From: Massilia sp. YIM B02769
GTDB lineage: Bacteria; Pseudomonadota; Gammaproteobacteria; Burkholderiales; Burkholderiaceae_D
Length of the DNA: 49,285 bases
Assembly (NCBI RefSeq): GCF_030411995.1
Contig: NZ_JASNRC010000003.1
Coordinates: 447,318-496,602, forward strand
Direction: 5' to 3'
The notes under the pieces: model-generated
Seen by the model: the letters and a program-made list of their open reading frames with translations, nothing else
What the model was told of the DNA's origin: nothing
Databases searched by the model: none
Position numbers and translations under genes: made by a program
Part shown: piece after piece, positions 20,201 through 28,828 of the stretch
How the letters are laid out: each line of letters opens with the position of its first letter
Position numbering within the stretch: the stretch's first letter is position 1

Positions 20201-21813
20201 CCAGCGCCGAGATCGGCGTCGGCCAAGAGCGAATTCGAATCGACACCGAATTCGCCTCGGAAGGCGCACCTGCCGGCTTGGGCGCAAGTTTTATGGCCGA
20301 CGCCGTCCTGATCCAATTGCGCATCCCGCAGCGTTTGTGGACGCGCGGCGGACCTGGCAGCGAACCGAAGTGGCAAGCGCTGCGCACGACGCGCTTTTTG
20401 GATACCGCCTGGCGTGGTCACGCCTTGGCGATGGTAGCTAGCCCGTTTATGCGCGAGTGGTTGGCGCAAATCTTCCTGTCCGCCGTTTCCTTCGACGCCA
20501 TCGATCGCAACACGAATTTAGAAAGTGCTGCGCAGCGCTTGATCGCCGGCACGGCCAGCATTTCCTTGCTCGATGTGCTGCGCTTCTTGTTCCACTCAAA
20601 CCTGGTGGAAGCGCAGGGCGAAGAGACCGAGGATGTCCCGCAAGACCGTTTACGGGAAGACCTAGAAGCTTGTCTGCAGCGCGAAGATGTGCTCGAAGAA
20701 CTCTACCGCATGGCCACTGTGCTGTGGGAAGACGTCAATGAAGAGTGGGAGCCGTGGCTGCGCGGCGTGTACCAGTCGACGAGCGCCGCCGCTTTGCTGC
20801 GCTCGATCACCGACCTATGCCCCACCATCGATCCAGACGACTTGCACGTCGATTTGGGGCGCGGACCGATCGATGCCGCTGGCGTGGTTGGCGTGCACCC
20901 CGAGTGCGACGAAGTGTGGATCAGCGAACGTGGTCCAGGCGGCAGTGGCCTGATTGAGGAGTTCATGCGCCGCTACGCCGAAGATCCGCGGCGCTTCTTC
21001 TCGATCGTGCGTGCCAACTTGCAGATGGGTGAATTCGAACTGATCGACCACCAACTGCAATCGCTGGTCCACGGTTTAGCGGATGATCCCGACTCCGAAC
21101 TCGGCGAGCACGTGCGCGCGTTTCGCGCCGCCCGCAGTCAGCAAGAGATGGCGGTACGGATCCGCCAAGTGCGCGCCGAACTGGTCAAAGCGGGTTTTGC
21201 CCCCTTCCACGGCTTCCTGGCGTCGATGGGTAACCGCATCATTCGGTATGGCTCGGGACCTGCTAGCGACCAATACCTCAGTCAAGCCTTACGGCGCTGG
21301 GACGCGCTCGAGCGCACGCTCGGCATCGAAATCGACTTGCGCGTGATGAGCTATTTCTTGAGCCAATCGAGCGACATCGACCGGGTCATCCCGGAACTGA
21401 GCGCCGCCGTTGCCAGCGACCGCCAAGTGTGGCGCATGAGCGCCGTCTACGGCCTGCTCTGGGCGCGGGGCCCCGCCCTAAGGCAGTCCGGTCTACAAGT
21501 GCGTAATCCCTTCTGTGAACTTCCGCCTGTCGAACGCCTGCTCGTGGCGGAGGTCTTGGCTGACGATCGGGTGCGGATTTCGGTGCTCGATGCCGATTGG
21601 CTCGCCCGCACCGCCGAGCACCTCTCTCGCGGCCAGTTGGTGACCCTGGCTTGCCCGGAGACGCGCCGCGACAGCCTCGGCCAAGCTTTAAATAGCTTGA
21701 TCACCAACCCGATCGACGCCGGCTATTTACGCGCCTACGCACGCTTACAAGGCGTACGGCAAAGCGGCGACCACATTGAGGCCGACATTGAACTCATTGA
21801 GGCGACCCAGTGA
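17254..21813 (+). CDS. dpdJ: DpdJ, large DEAD/DEAH-box helicase
   Basis: The 1519-residue SF2 helicase is the largest protein here. Walker A is in VCAGTGSGKTLAF (about 195-207) and the Walker B variant is LMDEVHTYEG (about 382-391), i.e. DEVH rather than DEAH. Motif VI is in QRKGRAGRTRGM (about 630-641). A zinc ribbon is inserted between motifs I and II: CVCPTVSCLKC (about 292-302) and CANC (about 322). The long C-terminal region resembles the DUF1998-type tails of DISARM-like helicases in overall plan only. It starts six bases after dpdI. The gene's role in restriction in S. Montevideo was reported as possible. Confidence 0.85.
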   Translation: MVDQSEQFLFKVLDQIEQGEARLLTWGIVDGALEQREIDALIEPLLEDAIDNGVDAFLDSQEVIAVMLKRCWLAQVEREDGTIAYRSRMAETVRLLQRLRQLFPKHAGPSAWQQAPTLVADFRFLRRRREYPRRDLAAQYALQELREVTSNEAVLTAAQALLLPPGKPLTLSGFQLRAAQRILRAIEQDLALSTIVCAGTGSGKTLAFYLPALASIARHLMTAASDGPWVKAVALYPRTELLKDQLREVLGRSLALAQALPPAARVTVRVAALYGDTPSSARYCEWPMVGGDCVCPTVSCLKCAGELRWREADRSAGRERLVCANCAFELDGDIFPLTRQSIKKRPPDLLFTTTEMLNQRMADNSMAHLFGIGPSAIRPPELVLMDEVHTYEGRHGAQVAYLMRRWQRLLNRPLRFVGLSATLREASEFFATLTGSRRTLVDEVSPHAHEIEAEGAEYLIALRGDPVSRTALLSTTIQTTMLLQRTLDPRVTSGDAVSHGAFGRKTFVFTDNLDVINRLYFDLLSAEGRTSSGAPATRSAPDGGLALLRATGTSQLRYVNGQDWRFAEAIRPDSLRERLAIKRVSSQDRGVDPEADVVVATAVLEVGFDDPWVGAVIQHKAPRGMASFLQRKGRAGRTRGMRPWTAVVLSDYGRDRAAYQSYDLLFDPALPVRTLPLSNRYLTRMQAVYATLDYLGGRLQDAPAGSVWTDLSGPVSNTQRRTHLLQELRAILESENATTRLADYLQQALRLKAEELTTLLWEFPRPLMTMVLPTALRRIDTNWRANGETNADYAIANNPLPDFVPATLFADLSLAEVEIRLPGARANQLRERQAMSVFSALREFAPGRVSRRYGIRHKGERHWLLPAPQMQEASNILAGATKLEISGIGTHVPIGQFLLQDGETVRSLPVWRPLALQPTEPPATVKDSSNASLHWHSQFVASVEPIWLRPPEGGVWRELVEQLGFFMHARHAPLEVRRFAVGASAEIGVGQERIRIDTEFASEGAPAGLGASFMADAVLIQLRIPQRLWTRGGPGSEPKWQALRTTRFLDTAWRGHALAMVASPFMREWLAQIFLSAVSFDAIDRNTNLESAAQRLIAGTASISLLDVLRFLFHSNLVEAQGEETEDVPQDRLREDLEACLQREDVLEELYRMATVLWEDVNEEWEPWLRGVYQSTSAAALLRSITDLCPTIDPDDLHVDLGRGPIDAAGVVGVHPECDEVWISERGPGGSGLIEEFMRRYAEDPRRFFSIVRANLQMGEFELIDHQLQSLVHGLADDPDSELGEHVRAFRAARSQQEMAVRIRQVRAELVKAGFAPFHGFLASMGNRIIRYGSGPASDQYLSQALRRWDALERTLGIEIDLRVMSYFLSQSSDIDRVIPELSAAVASDRQVWRMSAVYGLLWARGPALRQSGLQVRNPFCELPPVERLLVAEVLADDRVRISVLDADWLARTAEHLSRGQLVTLACPETRRDSLGQALNSLITNPIDAGYLRAYARLQGVRQSGDHIEADIELIEATQ

Positions 21814-22355
21814 CCCAGCTGTACCGACGCATTTTTAAGACCCAGGCGACTGGTGTCGTCACCATCCAGGAACTGTTGCAATCGATGTTCGTGGCGGAGA
21901 TGTTGATCTCGAAGGGGGAGTTGTGGCTCGTTTCCCCTTGGATCAGCAACGTGGTTCTGATCGACAACCGCTCCGGCAACTTCGACGCCCTCAACCCCGA
22001 GTGGGGACGCCGCGAAGTCAGGTTGGTAGACGTTCTGGTTGCGCTCATGACGCGCGGAACCACGGTGCGCATCGTCACCCGCAACGACGAAACCAACCGT
22101 CCTTTCATCAACAAGATGGACGAAGTGGCCGAGCAACTCGGCTTAGAGGACCAGTTGTCGATGACGCTTCGCGAAAAACTGCACACCAAAGGTGTGCTGC
22201 TTTCAAACAGTCTGTTGATGGGCTCAATGAACCTGACCTATAACGGCATGGAAATCAATGACGAGTGGATCGAATTTTCGTTGGACACCGAAGACCTAGC
22301 GCGCACCAAACTCGAATTTGACCAGTATCTGAGGAGTTCACATGCAGGGTATTGA
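21810..22355 (+). CDS. dpdK: DpdK, PLD-superfamily protein
   Basis: The 181-residue protein has a single phospholipase-D-type half-site: H125-T-K127 followed by GSxN (138-141). The canonical HxK(x4)D aspartate is replaced by Ser132. PLD nucleases normally dimerise to bring two HKD motifs together, so DpdK is the expected DNA-cutting subunit; the Asp is the least essential of the motif residues. The start is GTG overlapping the dpdJ stop (GTGA), and the last 14 bases overlap dpdD. dpdK is required for the Dpd restriction-like phenotype in S. Montevideo. Confidence 0.85.
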   Translation: MTQLYRRIFKTQATGVVTIQELLQSMFVAEMLISKGELWLVSPWISNVVLIDNRSGNFDALNPEWGRREVRLVDVLVALMTRGTTVRIVTRNDETNRPFINKMDEVAEQLGLEDQLSMTLREKLHTKGVLLSNSLLMGSMNLTYNGMEINDEWIEFSLDTEDLARTKLEFDQYLRSSHAGY

Positions 22356-24588
22356 GGCAGCGGAACGCGCCTGGTTAGAGCGCTATTTTGCGGCGCCCAA
22401 TGCCTTGACCTGGGATGCCCTCAACCACCGGTCGGCTCCGCCCGCCTGGCTCGCCCAGGTCACGCCATGGTTAGACTTGTTCGTGCAGCGCGCCAACCGC
22501 GTGCCGATCGTGCTGCCGGTGTTTGACGAGCAGGGCCCTTGTATGTGGTACGCGGCCGCGAACAGCGCCCATCAGGCCGCGGCCCTGGGCGAAGAACTGG
22601 CCAGCTTCATTGGACCGAGCTACAGCGATTTTCTCGGTCACCCCCATCGCTGCGACCCGAACAACCCGATCGAAGCGGCACTACGAGAACGCTTTGGCGA
22701 ACATGTGTACCGCCTCGCGCCCCAGGACGAGCCAGCGCGCGCGCAGATTACGCGCGCGCTGAACTTGTACTTGGGACTGCTGCGCCGCCGTCCCCCCACG
22801 CCAGACCGCACCCAGCAGCCATTTGGTAAGTTACGCGCCGATTTCGACCGTGCGTTGTTGGCGGGGAACGAAGCCACGGCGTCGCAGTTGCTGGAAGCCC
22901 TGTGCGCCAGCGGACGTGTCAATGCCGAGCAGCGCAAATTCCTTGAGATTCGCTTACTCGCTGGCTTGGGTCGTCAACAAGAATTGGCCCACAACTCGTC
23001 CCTGCTCAAAGTGGTCATGGACTTGTCCTTGCCGCCGCAGACCATTGCTGACTTGATCGGTGCGGTCTACGAGACCTTTGTAGCCGCGATCGAGACCGCG
23101 CCGCCGCATGAGGTCGCAGCAACCTTCCAACGCCACATCGGCCAGCACTTCGGCGCACTGTTTGAAGAACGCAAAGGTGTGCGTCAGCCGAACGTACTAA
23201 AGGCCTTCTTCCTGTACGAAGCGACGCGCGAAGATCCCGACCAGACGCGCCTAAACGTGATCGAATCGGCCTACCCCGACGATTCGCAAGGAAAACTGCT
23301 ACTGCAGCAGTGGCGCGAACAACTCCTACAATCAGCCCAACCAGAGCCATTCACGCTTGACCGTACAGCAGCGGCAAGCAAAGCGATTTTGGACGACGAA
23401 TACGAGACAGCTGCAATGCTCTACCTGCAGATGTTGCCGGCACTATCGGCCTACAGCGGGCTGCTGCGCTGCTTCCCCCAATTAGACGATCTCGCACTCG
23501 CCGAGACCGTGCGTGGCCAGTTGGACGCTATGCCGAAATCACTCGCCGAGCAACTGAGTGAGCGTGACCGCAAGCGGCTTGCATCTTCGCGGTCCCCTGC
23601 GCCTGTGCGGACGTCAGCGCCTGGCTGGCTGGAGTGGGCGCAGGATGTGGCCGCCCATCGCTACGCCGGCAAAGATCTCGCCGTGCTCAACGATTCAGTA
23701 TCGCGTTGGACCATCGAAGATTACGTCCACGACCCCGTAAAGTGCGAGGACCTAGCCGCGATCGTCACCAATGCGGACGGTAAGGCCGATATGGTCTTCA
23801 GACACGCGTTTGCGCCATTTGTCGAGTTCTTCGTCAACCGTACGGCGAGCCCCGTACGCGGCTTCGTCCCGCTGTACGCTATGCTCATCAAAATGGTAGC
23901 GTGGAATGGCGGCGCCTCCGCCGACGAACTCGAACTGGTAGCCGCCCTGGCGCTCAACTTCCTGGGCGCAGTGCCAGACAAGCAGACCTACGTCGACACA
24001 GTGGATGACCTCGGTGAGATCCTTGCCGCAAACCGGGCTGCTACACAAATCGACTGGACGCTCAACATCGCTGAACTCCTTGCGATTTACCCCACGCCCG
24101 ACCCGGAAGCGCGCTTGCGCTTTTTCGTGTTGGCGCTGGACCTAGTGCGCGCCAATAGTCACCGCATCAGCGTAGCGCAACGTCGCGTACTGCAACTGCT
24201 TGCACACGACTACGGCTGCGAGAACCTACTCATTGGGTTGCCAGAGCCGGCAACGGCTGAAACGACCCAGCTCGCTACCTTCGCCGGCCTCATCGCCCTG
24301 TACACGCTCACCGAACCCGCCGCACAGCGCGCGCGCGAGGTTCTGCGCAGTATCGCACCCAACGCCCAAATCGAGATTACGTCCGACACTGTGGCGACCG
24401 ACCGCCTGCGTCACTTATCGTCCAAAGCCGATGTGTTTGTCTTCGCCTGGCGCAGCAGCAAGCACCAAGCCTATTATTGCGTAAAGGAGAACCGCGGAAA
24501 TCGCTCATTGAGTATGCCCGCCGGTAAAGGTGCAGCAAGCATCGTCCACGCCGCATTGGTAGTGATTGCAGCGCTCCTACTTAACTAA
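22342..24588 (+). CDS. dpdD: DpdD, Dpd restriction-arm protein
   Basis: The 748-residue, mostly helical protein has no catalytic motif I can name. The middle (about 150-450) has repeated helix pairs suggestive of a TPR-like scaffold; the N-terminal part (VFDEQGPCMWYAAANSAHQ) and C-terminal part (FVFAWRSSKHQAYYCVKENRG) are compact. GAGGAG precedes the ATG at 22342, which overlaps dpdK by 14 bases. Last gene of the plus-strand operon. In S. Montevideo dpdD acts in restriction, not modification. The name rests on context and size, so it is a little less sure than for the helicases. Confidence 0.78.
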   Translation: MQGIEAAERAWLERYFAAPNALTWDALNHRSAPPAWLAQVTPWLDLFVQRANRVPIVLPVFDEQGPCMWYAAANSAHQAAALGEELASFIGPSYSDFLGHPHRCDPNNPIEAALRERFGEHVYRLAPQDEPARAQITRALNLYLGLLRRRPPTPDRTQQPFGKLRADFDRALLAGNEATASQLLEALCASGRVNAEQRKFLEIRLLAGLGRQQELAHNSSLLKVVMDLSLPPQTIADLIGAVYETFVAAIETAPPHEVAATFQRHIGQHFGALFEERKGVRQPNVLKAFFLYEATREDPDQTRLNVIESAYPDDSQGKLLLQQWREQLLQSAQPEPFTLDRTAAASKAILDDEYETAAMLYLQMLPALSAYSGLLRCFPQLDDLALAETVRGQLDAMPKSLAEQLSERDRKRLASSRSPAPVRTSAPGWLEWAQDVAAHRYAGKDLAVLNDSVSRWTIEDYVHDPVKCEDLAAIVTNADGKADMVFRHAFAPFVEFFVNRTASPVRGFVPLYAMLIKMVAWNGGASADELELVAALALNFLGAVPDKQTYVDTVDDLGEILAANRAATQIDWTLNIAELLAIYPTPDPEARLRFFVLALDLVRANSHRISVAQRRVLQLLAHDYGCENLLIGLPEPATAETTQLATFAGLIALYTLTEPAAQRAREVLRSIAPNAQIEITSDTVATDRLRHLSSKADVFVFAWRSSKHQAYYCVKENRGNRSLSMPAGKGAASIVHAALVVIAALLLN

Positions 24589-24763
24589 CATTAGTGAAAT
24601 CATTTGCTCTCAAGCGACTCATCATCTTCATAATGGCAACCTGTGAGCGTAAGCAAGTTTCTCGAGGTTATCGATAAAGATGTTCGTCCACCTCATTTCA
24701 TCTGATTAATTACGGTAGCAGCCATACTCACGCGCCCCATCAAATTCGTGCCATTGCTGGACA

Positions 24764-25174
24764 TCACTCCAAGTTCTTGAACAACATCAAGATTACTTGA
24801 TTATTGCGCGATATGACCGAACTGGTGAATAGCAGCAGGCCCGTGATCAGTTCGCCCAACTCATTGAGCGAAGACGACTGCAATAGCTTTGTTTCAACCT
24901 GCGTCAGCGTCGCGAGTACGTCCGTCTGGCTCACCGGAAAATCCGGCCGTGCCAAGCGTTTCGCTTCGATCAGCAGCATGCTAGCCCGAGCCCGCAGAGC
25001 GTACTCTTCCGTAAGCAGTGCATACGCGGAGGTCGTATTAGGGTCTGCAGGCGATGCCGACGTGTATTTGCGCAAAACGTGGTGGATAGCTTCCGACATC
25101 CGTATGACTTGCAGCGCAATTTCGCGAACGGACTCATCAGAAGAGAACGCTTGGGTTGCCATAGTGTGCTGCAT
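24764..25174 (-). CDS. Hypothetical helical protein between the Dpd arms
   Basis: It encodes 136 residues, nearly all helical: a REIALQVIRMSEAIHHVL segment, a central YALLTEEYALRARASMLLIEAKRLA helix and a hydrophobic LITGLLLFTSSVISRNNQVILML C-terminal stretch that could be a single membrane helix. The ATG at 25174 is chosen because GGAG lies five bases before it; more upstream in-frame starts lack such a site. It reads in the same direction as queD, 175 bases downstream of it. I do not recognise the family and no known Dpd component fits. It may be a passenger, or an accessory component of this Dpd variant. Confidence 0.6.
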   Translation of the reverse strand: MQHTMATQAFSSDESVREIALQVIRMSEAIHHVLRKYTSASPADPNTTSAYALLTEEYALRARASMLLIEAKRLARPDFPVSQTDVLATLTQVETKLLQSSSLNELGELITGLLLFTSSVISRNNQVILMLFKNLE

Positions 25175-25349
25175 CGATGCTCCGTTCGGAAAAGTCATTA
25201 GTAAAAGAATCTGACCAACCAATCAGCCTGGCCAAGCGGGCAGCAACGATCGAATCGTGCTACGAAACCGGTCGCCATTGTAGCTCAAGCTGAGCCTCTA
25301 ACCGGTTCGTCAGCGCCTACTCGACGCGCTTGATCCTCGAGCGCCGCCG

Positions 25350-25709
25350 CTACTTCGACAGAGAGCAGCGGTCCCCACTTGCCTGGCGCTCCACCGACAC
25401 TTTCGTCAAGGCGGGCAGAAAGTCGGCCAACTGGACAAAGATGAACCGGCACAAATTTTCCAGCGTCGCTGGACCCAAGCCCGCCACCTCATCGAGAAAT
25501 CGGTGATCAAGCAAATCGCGCACGCGCGCGATCTCTCGGCGCACGAAGCCCAAGTCCGCCACCATCCCGTTCGCGTCAGGCGTACCGGCAAGCGTGATCT
25601 CCGCATGGTAGGTGTGCCCATGAATGCGGCGACTGCCCTCAGCGTCGACGGTACGTTCTAAAGTATGGGCCGCTTCAAAGAAGAACTTCTGGCTGAGCTC
25701 GTACTTCAC
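25350..25709 (-). CDS. queD: QueD-like 6-carboxytetrahydropterin synthase
   Basis: The 119-residue protein has the T-fold of the 6-pyruvoyl-tetrahydropterin synthase/QueD family. The zinc histidines are present (H15 in FEAAH, H30 and H32 in IHGH), as are the LDH pair (D68-H69), the [12 protein letters not shown] substrate helix and the terminal glutamate (SVER). QueD converts dihydroneopterin triphosphate to 6-carboxytetrahydropterin on the way to preQ0. The catalytic cysteine that sits four residues before the HGH motif (C27 in E. coli) is Ser26 here. The start is GTG, overlapping the queC stop (GTGA). Activity in QueD chemistry is therefore uncertain. Last of the six coupled minus-strand genes. 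Confidence 0.88.
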   Translation of the reverse strand: MKYELSQKFFFEAAHTLERTVDAEGSRRIHGHTYHAEITLAGTPDANGMVADLGFVRREIARVRDLLDHRFLDEVAGLGPATLENLCRFIFVQLADFLPALTKVSVERQASGDRCSLSK

Positions 25710-26413
25710 TGCGGCACCGCAGTCTTCACAAAACCCTCGTAACCGCTACGACGCAACTCGCATGCGGGGCAGTGACCGCAACCATAGCCCCAGTCATGCC
25801 AAGTCTGGCGATCGCCGAGGTAACAGGTATGGCTCTTTTCACGCACAATCTCGAGTAAGGCCGCGCCCCCAAGCTCTTGCGCCAAGGCCCAGGTCTGGCG
25901 CTTGTCTAACCACATGAGCGGCGTCTCGATCACCAGTGGGTGCTCCATTCCTAAGCTGAGCGCCACCTGCAGGGCTTTAAGGGTGTTATCACGGCAATCT
26001 GGATAGCCCGAATAGTCAGTCTCACACATGCCGCCGACCAGTACCTTGAGTTCACGCCGGTAAGCCACGGCGGCTGCATACGTGAAAAACAGCAGATTGC
26101 GGCCGGGTACGAACGTATTTGGTAAGCCATTCTTCTCCATCTCAACGGCGCGACCCGACGTCATCGCCGTTTCGCTGATCGTCGACAGCAGTCGCATATC
26201 GAGCATGTGGTCCTCGCCCAACTTAGCACCCCACGCTGGGAACTGCGCGCGCAACGCCGTCAGAATATCTTGGCGACAGGCGAGTTCCACGGCGTGGCGC
26301 TGGCCATAATCGAACCCGATCGTCTCGACGTGGTTGTAGCGCTGCAGCGCCCATGCCAAGCAAGTGGCCGAATCCTGGCCGCCCGAAAACAGCACCAATG
26401 CAGTCGTCATCAT
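25706..26413 (-). CDS. queC: QueC, 7-cyano-7-deazaguanine (preQ0) synthase
   Basis: The 235-residue protein has the PP-loop SGGQDS at 10-15, the FVPGRNLLF segment and the zinc cysteines C197, C212, C215 and C218 (CGHCPAC). It turns 7-carboxy-7-deazaguanine into preQ0 with ATP and ammonia. All motifs are intact and the length is normal. AAGGAG lies just before the ATGATG start and the gene follows dpdB2 by seven bases. Here it supplies the base that DpdA inserts in DNA, beside any chromosomal copy used for tRNA queuosine. No queE or folE gene is in the window, so the steps before and between must come from elsewhere. Confidence 0.95.
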   Translation of the reverse strand: MMTTALVLFSGGQDSATCLAWALQRYNHVETIGFDYGQRHAVELACRQDILTALRAQFPAWGAKLGEDHMLDMRLLSTISETAMTSGRAVEMEKNGLPNTFVPGRNLLFFTYAAAVAYRRELKVLVGGMCETDYSGYPDCRDNTLKALQVALSLGMEHPLVIETPLMWLDKRQTWALAQELGGAALLEIVREKSHTCYLGDRQTWHDWGYGCGHCPACELRRSGYEGFVKTAVPQ

Positions 26414-26420
26414 CGTCTCC

Positions 26421-27533
26421 TTATGCCGCGGCTTTCTCGAGAGCGCGTAAACTTCGATTGAGCGTACTTACCAAGTATTCGGTTAAGAAATTGATATCGG
26501 TCGGCGTGTTTTGGATGCCGTTCCAGGGCGTTACCAATACGTCGTTCAGTTGCCAACTGCCGCGTGTCCAGGCGGTATGCGGTTTCAATGCTTCAAGTCC
26601 AACAACGAACTTGTCATAGTCGCTCGCGCAATCCGTTAAGTTCGTTGAACACAGTTCCTCCATAACGAAACCCATTGCAACCAGTCCGGCACCATGACGC
26701 AAGCGCGAAGTTTTCGGATTCATTCCTTCCCATTCGACACCAAACACATACTTGATGGCACGGAAGTAATCATTGAAGAGCTTAAATGCATTTTCTTCGA
26801 CTGCCACCAGCCCCTCAGGGGCGCGGCCGCACTCCTGCATTAGACGGCGTACCGCACCGTGGGACGCCGAATTCATAACCATCTTTTGCATCGCGGTGTC
26901 GCTCAACACTCCCTTTGGATTCGTATGTTGGCGGATCTCTCCTCGCAAGGCCGAGTCCTTACGGAAGTTCAGGCGATCGACTAGGCGCGCGGCAAATTTA
27001 CGCGCAGTAAACCGCTCGGGCAACCCTTCGACGGTCGGTAGCAGTTCATAGATCAGTGCCTTGGGCAGCGGACGCGTGTTGTTGATCAAGACGAACTGCT
27101 GGCGCAATTCGTTATAGTCCTTGCACACCAAGGCTGAAACAAAGACTTGAAAACCAGGCTTTCGAATCCCGGACAGGGCCGTTAAGCGCTGTTGTCCATC
27201 GACCACGAAGCCCGGTCGATTCTGACCGTCCGGTACGCTAATGCTGACATCGGCAATCCCATTGCCCAGGTCGCGGACCTCGACATTGTCCAGGAAGGCT
27301 ACGATGACGGCGTTCGGCAGCAGCGCATCTTCGCGTCCCAGATAATCACGAATTTCTTTGATGTGTGGCGCTACTTGATGGCGCTGAAAACCTTTCAGTT
27401 CGCCGTTATCTTGGCGCCCAACGCGGTCGATTTCGGAGAAGCCCAGCACATCGGCTGGTTCGGCAGCGAAGCAAAAGATGTCGTGCCCCTCGGCTTGTTT
27501 AGCACGGATGGCTTTGAATTGGAAAGTTTTCAC
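26421..27533 (-). CDS. dpdB: DpdB paralogue 2 (DndB-like, DGQQR motif)
   Basis: The 370-residue protein belongs to the DGQHR/DndB-ParB-like family: [12 protein letters not shown] near residue 113, then [21 protein letters not shown], the arrangement seen in DndB and DpdB. Its C-terminal half shares clear blocks with the other copy at 28825-29949 ([19 protein letters not shown] against SRLMHSAGILAMGMLMDRI). In S. Montevideo a single DpdB supports DpdA in making preQ0-DNA. The start is GTG overlapping the dpdA stop (GTGA), with GGAG upstream. Whether the two copies form a heteromer or have split roles is unknown. Confidence 0.85.
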   Translation of the reverse strand: MKTFQFKAIRAKQAEGHDIFCFAAEPADVLGFSEIDRVGRQDNGELKGFQRHQVAPHIKEIRDYLGREDALLPNAVIVAFLDNVEVRDLGNGIADVSISVPDGQNRPGFVVDGQQRLTALSGIRKPGFQVFVSALVCKDYNELRQQFVLINNTRPLPKALIYELLPTVEGLPERFTARKFAARLVDRLNFRKDSALRGEIRQHTNPKGVLSDTAMQKMVMNSASHGAVRRLMQECGRAPEGLVAVEENAFKLFNDYFRAIKYVFGVEWEGMNPKTSRLRHGAGLVAMGFVMEELCSTNLTDCASDYDKFVVGLEALKPHTAWTRGSWQLNDVLVTPWNGIQNTPTDINFLTEYLVSTLNRSLRALEKAAA

Positions 27534-28828
27534 TCGGACTTCTCCAGGATGCGTTGAACGTGTTGGTGATACACGCCGAGGTTATGGAAGCCACGGCGGC
27601 GATTGCGGTTGGCCGACCGGAAAATGATGACTTCGACGCCGATGTGAGCACAGATATCACAGCCGCAGTGCTTCCAAGGCGCTGCTGCCAATGTCCGCTC
27701 TATCTGGAGTCGGGTTTTAATTAAGCTTTTCGTGTGCTTGTCGCTATCCCCGCCCAGCGTCAAGAACTGCTGGTAATCCATGACCGCTTCAACTGTTGCC
27801 TCCAGCGTTTCTTGACCCTTATCAAAACTGCGCAAGGCCGTCAGTGCGCGTTCTTCGCGCTTGACCAAATCCTCTGCATTGAAAATCCCTTCTTTAATCC
27901 CATGCATCAAGCGGCTGTTTTCGATGGCTTGCGGAATGCGGATGGCCGCGTAGTACTCCAGGCTGCCATCGAGTTTCGGTACATAATAATTCGCCTTCTC
28001 GTCCATAAACGCCCGGATCAAAGGCGAGGTCGAGTCAAAACTGGTGATGCCGTAGCCCGTGAAATGCTGGATAGAGTCGGCTTTGGCAAAGCCTAGCAAG
28101 TGAATCTTCGTCTCTGGTTTGATCGTGTCGCGCAGCGCACGCAGTACCTTGTGGATCACATCGACTTTCAGCGGCACAAGGCCACCGATCGCGAGGTAGC
28201 GGTAATCCATGTCCTCGAGTTGTTTCGCTGCTTGAGCAATGCTCTTCGGCGACCACCCTTGCACAGCTCCCATAGGTTCGAAGGGCATGCTGTTAGCCTT
28301 GCAAACACGCATGAACTCGCGTGCATTTTCCAAGGTCAAGTCAAATCGGAAGCGAATATCTTCCTCCACCGCTTCGCGAGGTGGGTTGTCAGTGTCGCAC
28401 GCGAAAATAATATGGTCGGGTGACACTCCATGCGTAAATCGGGCGGCAGCGTAAAACTCGAATACCTCCTGCGGCGAGTACGCCGGCTTTTCTTGCTGGA
28501 CGTACGCAAACGCACCGCAATCGCCCATGACCATCGCGTTCTTGTATTGCGGACCATCCAAGCGCAAGAATTCGCGGACACCACCGCCGCCATCGCGCAA
28601 CATGCTACGCCGCTCTGCGATCGAGTAACGAACCTTGGACGAAGCCACACCGGGCGCCGGGACTACTGCGCTCATCGCGACCAGTAAGCCGTCATACGGC
28701 GTTGGCTGCATGATCTCATGCGCATACCGGTCATCCCAGTAGCGCTGCCGCGTCGGTGCGTTCCGATCGTTGATAAAGTCATACTCAGGATCAACGTAGT
28801 CCTGAGTGTCAGAGTAAAGAAACTTCAT
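27530..28828 (-). CDS. dpdA: DpdA, DNA guanine transglycosylase
   Basis: The 432-residue TGT-family enzyme exchanges guanine for preQ0 in DNA. Visible active-site features are D103 in MGDCGAF (general base), D265 in SFDSTSP (nucleophile position), the GGLVPLK substrate loop (215-221) and a C-terminal zinc site C388, C390, C393 (CGCDIC) with a following His. It differs from tRNA TGT (queuosine) in its long N-terminal part and in context. It overlaps dpdB1 (ATGA) upstream and dpdB2 (GTGA) downstream, so the three are translationally coupled. All catalytic residues that I can place are present. Confidence 0.93.
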   Translation of the reverse strand: MKFLYSDTQDYVDPEYDFINDRNAPTRQRYWDDRYAHEIMQPTPYDGLLVAMSAVVPAPGVASSKVRYSIAERRSMLRDGGGGVREFLRLDGPQYKNAMVMGDCGAFAYVQQEKPAYSPQEVFEFYAAARFTHGVSPDHIIFACDTDNPPREAVEEDIRFRFDLTLENAREFMRVCKANSMPFEPMGAVQGWSPKSIAQAAKQLEDMDYRYLAIGGLVPLKVDVIHKVLRALRDTIKPETKIHLLGFAKADSIQHFTGYGITSFDSTSPLIRAFMDEKANYYVPKLDGSLEYYAAIRIPQAIENSRLMHGIKEGIFNAEDLVKREERALTALRSFDKGQETLEATVEAVMDYQQFLTLGGDSDKHTKSLIKTRLQIERTLAAAPWKHCGCDICAHIGVEVIIFRSANRNRRRGFHNLGVYHQHVQRILEKSE

